12,657 bases of DNA, from positions 1 to 12,657 of the forward strand of contig JALNQF010000846.1 of assembly GCA_028456385.1 (NCBI GenBank), written 5' to 3'. The notes beneath the pieces are model-generated. The model ran no database searches. It saw only the letters and a list, made by a program, of their open reading frames with translations, and was not told where the DNA came from. Position numbers and translations under genes: made by a program. Shown one piece after another: positions 8,938 through 12,657 of this stretch (position 1 is the first letter of the stretch; every line of letters starts with the position of its first letter). Source of the stretch: Ophiosphaerella korrae. Taxonomy: Eukaryota > Ascomycota > Dothideomycetes > Pleosporales > Phaeosphaeriaceae.

Positions 8938-9369
8938 TTCTTATTCTTTATATATATCTACTTTATATACTAGTAGTTTTACTTCTTATAGTACTTTTTC
9001 TAGTAGTACTATATAAAATATTAAGTATATTCTTATTTTATCTAGTAGTCTTAGCATAAATATAACTAGTATAACTTTTTTTTCTATTTTATATAGTTTT
9101 ATTATTACGTAATATAGTTTAGAACTTAATTACTTACTTTTAATAATTCTATATACTAACTATACTTTTTTTCTCTCTTTAAATTAGAGTTCCTTTTAGT
9201 ATTTTACTCTTTATAAGTATACTCTCTATTACTTAAATACTTTATAGATTACTAGTATTTCTTTATTATAGATTAAGTAGTTAAGTTCTACTAGCTTTAT
9301 TTTCTTAGAGAAGTATTTAACTAGGTTTTCTTACTTTATAACCTAGTTCTTTTGTATTAGTACTATTCT

Positions 9370-9400
9370 ATAGACTAAGTTAGATATATCTATTTTTACT
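9370..9400 (-). other. RNase H start motif of element D
   Basis: Reads KIDISNLVYRIVLIQ; IDIS at 9393-9382 equals TDAS after ACA to ATA and GATGCA to GATATA, and R stands for Gly. This is the first catalytic Asp of gypsy RNase H. The domain is complete only up to about 9212. Confidence 0.8.
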
Positions 9401-10765
9401 ATTACTAGTAACTCTAGGTTATATATTCTAATAAGTAGGTTTTCTATAAACTTTTATTTAATTTAGTTAAATACTTTATTATATTCTTAAGTCTATTTAA
9501 ATAGTATATCTTTTTATATAAGTTTTATTAATAACTCTATTATCTTATACTATATTACTATTAACTTTCTATAAAAGTTTACTAGTCTATAAAACTATTA
9601 TACTTCTTATAAGTTTTTTAGTATTAGCTATTTCTAGATTACTTTAATCTTATCTAAGTTAATTTTAATTTTTCCTAGTTCTATAATAAACCTAAGGAAG
9701 TCTATTTCTTTTATATAAAACTTGTATTTCTTTATCTTAAAGAATAGTTTATTTTTTACTAGCTTTTCTAGTACTTTATATATATATTATATATATTCTT
9801 CTCCTATTTCTAAAAATATTAATATATTATCTAGGTATATAAATATAAATACGTTTAGGTATTCTCTTAGAACTATATTAATTCTTTCCTAGAATACTAC
9901 TAGTACGTTTATTAATCTAAATAGTATAACTAAGTATTTAAATAGTTTATACTACGTTCTAAATACTATTTTCTATTTATCTCTTTTCTTAATTTTAATC
10001 TAGTAGTAAGTATTTTAGATATCTAGTTTTATAAAGATTTAAGCTTTCTATAGTTTATCTTATATCTTATCTATATATAGTAAAGGGTACTAGTTCTTAT
10101 TTATAATTATATCTATTTTTCTAAAGTCTATATAGAGTTATTTATAATTTATCTTTTTTTTATCTATAAATATTAGTCTATATACTACTAAGAATTTTAA
10201 TTCTTATATCTATCTTTTCTTTATTACGTTTTAGTTAAATATTCTTTTAATCTTAGATTCTTCTTCTATTTTCTTATAGACTAAGTTCTATCTTACGTCT
10301 TTTCTTTTTTCTAGTTTTATTACTAGGTCCTATAGCTAATATTCTAGAGTATAGTTATTAGGTTTAGTAAGTAGTTTTTCTTATTTTTTATACTCTTCTA
10401 GGAATTCTCTTTTATATATACTTATATTAACTTTTAATATATCTTTCTTAGAGTAACTAATTTTATTTATTTACTAATTAATTCTTAGGTTAGTTATCTA
10501 TAGCTATAGTATTCCTAGTATTATATTTTATTTATTATTAATTATTATTATATTTATAACTATATTCGTAATCTTTAGTCTTTTTATTTCTAGTATAGAA
10601 AGTACTATTTTAAACCTTATAAGTTCCTAGAATAGTTTTCCTTTAATAATACTTAACTATTTAGAGTACCTTTTTATAGTATACTTTATTCTTTAGCTTT
10701 CTATAAATTTCTTTAATATAAAGTTTTTTATAGCTCTACTATTAAATATAATTTATACTTTTTTT

Positions 10766-11194
10766 TATTATAGGCGTAATAAGAGAAATCGAGATAGAAC
10801 TAATTAGTCCTAACTTAGGTACTAATAAAGTATAGGACGAGTAAGGTAATAACCTTAATTAGGAGACTACTTATAACTAGGATACGTAGTAGTAATCTAT
10901 AATTACGTATAAATAGATTAGAATAATCTATAATAACGTATAAATAGATTAGTAGTAATCTATAGTATTATATAAATAGATTAGTATAAGTATATAGTTA
11001 ATAGTATACGTATTATTAAGATAGTATTAGTAATCTAATCTTTAACCTAGAACGCTAATACTTAGTATTATATACACAAATTAACTATTATTTATAGTTA
11101 TTAGTAATTACAATATAAGCTTTTATTATTACTTCTTAATCTACTAATAACTCTAAGAAGTTATTAGGAAGTTAACCCTAGTAACCTTATTACA
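10766..11194 (+). repeat. 5' LTR of element E (429 bp)
   Basis: Starts TATTATAGGCGTAATAAGAG and ends CTTATTACA, followed by CCTTACTAATTTAG as in A and F. Its length equals that of LTR A. The middle has a tandem repeat of 31-32 bp at 10893-10985. The right part keeps a few CA (near 11074 and 11110). Confidence 0.87.
10893..10985 (+). repeat. 31-bp tandem repeat within LTR E
   Basis: TAATCTAT begins at 10893, 10924 and 10956, each followed by a variable core and TATAAATAGATTAG, giving three units of 31-32 bp. Confidence 0.88.
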
Positions 11195-11252
11195 CCTTAC
11201 TAATTTAGTTATTATAAGAAGTAAAGCGTAAGTAGTATATAGTCTAGCTAAT

Positions 11253-12079
11253 ATAATAGTAGAAAGTTTAACTAAATAAGTAGCTAAAGTACTTTTAAGT
11301 AGTTATAAATTAGATAATATAGCTTAAAAGGTAATTAGAAATTATATTAAAAACTTAATCTTAAAGAAAGAAGATATAAAAATAGTAATTAATATATTAG
11401 AAACGTAGAAAAAAGAACTATAGGACTATTTAAAGTAAAATAAAGTATAGATTAAAGCTATTATTAAAGGTTAGAACTAAATAGAACTAATTACTTAATA
11501 ATTAGAGATAAGTATAATAAAGAAACTACTTAAGATACTTATACTTAAGAAATTTAATAGAATAAGTAAAAAACTAAGACCCTTTATAGTATTAGTATAA
11601 CTCTAGATAGATAAATAAGTACTATACTTTAATATAGAAGAAAAAAAAGTAATATATATTAGAATATACCTTAAAGAAAATATAATAAGATAGTTTAAAC
11701 CTTACTAGATAAACTATATAATATACGCCCTAATAATATAGAAGGATAAAACTAGAGCTATTTTTAAAAGTTATAAATACTTTACTAAATAAATAAGAGT
11801 AGTATTTAAAGATATAGATATTACCTAACAAGCTAAAAAAAAACTTAAAAGGCTTATATAAAGTAAACGTATTCCTAAATATATATTATAGTTTAAATAA
11901 TTATTATAAAATATAGAATAGAATAAATTAGCTTTAATATTATAATTTAAATAAAGACTAAATATAAAAATCTAATATAAAATAATTTATATAGAGAAAC
12001 CTAGAATACTAGAAGCTTTAAAGTAATAGGTAATATAAATAGATAATAATCTTTAAGAATAAAAGAAAAATAAGTATAA
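11253..12079 (+). pseudogene. gag of element E, interrupted before zinc knuckles
   Basis: Starts at ATA ATA (former Met Met) 59 nt after the LTR, as in A. It keeps one frame to 12079 and aligns with A over its whole length: LRPFIVLV at about 11577, FKSYKYF at about 11768, and LALILQFK at about 11929 are shared blocks. Stops are at Gln and Trp positions. The knuckles are lost to the insertion of F. Almost no CA or TG is left (I counted one CA and no TG in 11221-11880). Confidence 0.85.
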
Positions 12080-12519
12080 TATTATAGCTATAACAATAGA
12101 AAGCTAACTTAAGCTAGTTAGCCCTACTATAGATAACAAAACTACGTATAACTTATAGAGTAATAAACTTAACTAGAAAACTAACTATAATAGGGATACG
12201 TAATAAATTTGTAATTTGCAATCTTAGTAAATATAAAGTATAAAGCTAGATATATAATAAATTTATAATTTATAATCTTAGTAAATATAAAGTATAAAGT
12301 AAGCTAAGAAGTAGAAGTATATAGTTAGTAGTAATACCTATTATTAGGATAGGCTTAGTAATTTAATTATTAACTACAAGTAATATTACAAGATAGTTGT
12401 AAAATATCTTCTATTATTTATAGCTTATTATAGATTACTATACGAGCCTTTACTATTACCTCTTAATTTACTAATACTCTTTAGGCTATTAGGAAGTTAA
12501 CTCTAGTAAGCCTATTATA
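12080..12519 (+). repeat. 5' LTR of element F (440 bp)
   Basis: Starts TATTATAGCTATAACAATAG, comparable to TGTTACAGGTGTAACA of LTR A, and ends CCTATTATA before CCTTACTAATTTAG. The first and last thirds match LTR E. The middle is of another subtype, shared with LTR C, with words TAATAAATTT and TAGTAAATATAAAG. Five bases before it are TATAA. Confidence 0.8.
12201..12305 (+). repeat. 54-bp tandem repeat within LTR F
   Basis: TAATAAATTT begins at 12201 and 12255, each followed by ATCTTAGTAAATATAAAG and TATAAAG, giving two units of 54 bp. The first unit is less RIP-converted (GTAATTTGCAATC against ATAATTTATAATC). Confidence 0.88.
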
Positions 12520-12577
12520 CCTTACTAATTTAGTTATTAAGAGAAGCAAAGTATAAGTAGCGTATAGTCTAGCTAAT

Positions 12578-12657
12578 ATAATAGTAGAAAGTTTAACTAA
12601 AAAAAGAGCTAAGGTACTTATAAGTAGCTATAAGTTAGATAATACTATATAGAAACA
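12578..12657 (+). pseudogene. gag start of element F, cut by window end
   Basis: ATA ATA GTA GAA AGT begins 59 nt after the LTR, the same position and residues as in A and E. Only about 26 codons are present, with one TAG at a Gln position near the end. Confidence 0.7.

Larger units (their letters stand above)
7591..10765 (-). mobile_element. Element D: chromovirus copy with integrase-core deletion, cut by insertion E
   Basis: Minus-strand copy of the A family. From right to left: protease (10743), RT with YLDN box (9837-9826), RNase H (9393), deletion junction near 9205-9211, integrase C-terminus, chromodomain (8937-8778), a 3' region, polypurine tract and 3' LTR. All domains from protease to chromodomain are in one frame (first bases at multiples of 3). 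Gag and the 5' LTR must lie beyond element E, outside the window. Few CA or TG remain, so it has gone through more RIP than A. Confidence 0.9.
8641..10765 (-). pseudogene. pol of element D (protease, RT, RNase H, integrase C-term, chromodomain)
   Basis: Continuous minus-strand frame from the protease triad (NSR, 10743-10735) through LGxPWLQ-like (about 10520), RT with IYLDNIL (9837-9826), and RNase H with IDIS for TDAS (9393-9382). Then comes a jump from the RNase H segment YLQRV directly into YQKELQFKERKKV, which is the start of the integrase C-terminal GPY/F-type domain, and on through LLDKIRIYLIFYIVLLEK (the known pattern is LPxxxRIHPVFHVSLL). The rest of RNase H and the integrase HHCC and DDE parts are absent. 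The protease-to-YxDD distance (906 nt) equals that in A. Stops are TAA/TAG only. Confidence 0.9.
10766..12079 (+). mobile_element. Element E: LTR and gag of the A family, inserted in element D
   Basis: Plus-strand insertion that breaks the protease region of D at 10765/10766, about 25 bp upstream (in D sense) of the catalytic triad. It holds a full 429-bp LTR and gag up to just before the zinc knuckles, where element F interrupts it. The remainder must lie past the window end. Flanking bases before the LTR are TTTTT; the matching copy is not in the window. Confidence 0.85.
12080..12657 (+). mobile_element. Element F: LTR and gag start, inserted in gag of E
   Basis: Plus-strand element inserted in the same orientation into E at 12079/12080, just after a segment that matches A gag. 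It consists of a 440-bp LTR, leader and 80 bp of gag, and is cut by the window end. Confidence 0.83.

Noticed and set aside
1..12657. Mitochondrial DNA, because of the very high A+T content
   Set aside because: No mitochondrial genes, rRNA or tRNA are seen, and the loss is specific to CA/TG with retrotransposon motifs present, which points to nuclear RIP.

Overview
This window looks like gene-poor, heavily mutated transposon DNA from a filamentous ascomycete (Pezizomycotina). It is extremely A+T rich. CA and TG dinucleotides are almost absent on both strands, while TA is in large excess and CG survives. That is the signature of repeat-induced point mutation (RIP), which changes CpA to TpA. 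Every reading frame that can be recognised carries many TAA and TAG stops where Gln (CAA/CAG) or Trp (TGG) codons are expected. Cys, His and Gly codons in known motifs are turned into Tyr, Tyr, and Ser, Arg or Glu. I see no intact gene, no RNA gene and no host gene. The exact species cannot be told from this sequence.

Layout. (A) 1-4056, minus strand: 5' LTR (3628-4056) and a single-frame gag-protease-RT of a Ty3/gypsy element, cut by the window start. (B) 4057-7339, plus strand: a different Ty3/gypsy family, with a 14-bp minisatellite and leader (4057-4498), gag (4499-about 5390), a long spacer, protease and the start of RT. (C) 7340-about 7590, plus strand: an LTR fragment inserted in the RT of B. 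(D) about 7591-10765, minus strand: a second member of family A with 3' LTR, chromodomain, integrase C-terminus, RNase H, RT and protease. It lacks the integrase catalytic region and is cut at its protease by the next insertion. (E) 10766-12079, plus strand: LTR and most of gag of the same LTR family, inserted in D. (F) 12080-12657, plus strand: LTR and the start of gag of the same family, inserted in the gag of E.

How the parts relate. A, D, E and F share LTR ends and their coding parts, so they are treated as one chromovirus family; C is an LTR fragment of it. The family encodes Gag with two CCHC zinc knuckles, an aspartic protease, RT, RNase H and an integrase ending in a chromodomain. Chromodomains of such elements are known to steer integration into H3K9-methylated heterochromatin, which fits a nest of insertions (F in E in D, and C in B). 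After insertion the copies were inactivated by RIP. A is clearly the least mutated copy and keeps many CA dinucleotides on its sense strand. No new biological system was found. The most interesting points are the copy-specific minisatellites in the LTRs, the strand bias of leftover RIP sites, the long Gag-protease spacer in two families, and the in-frame integrase-core deletion of D.
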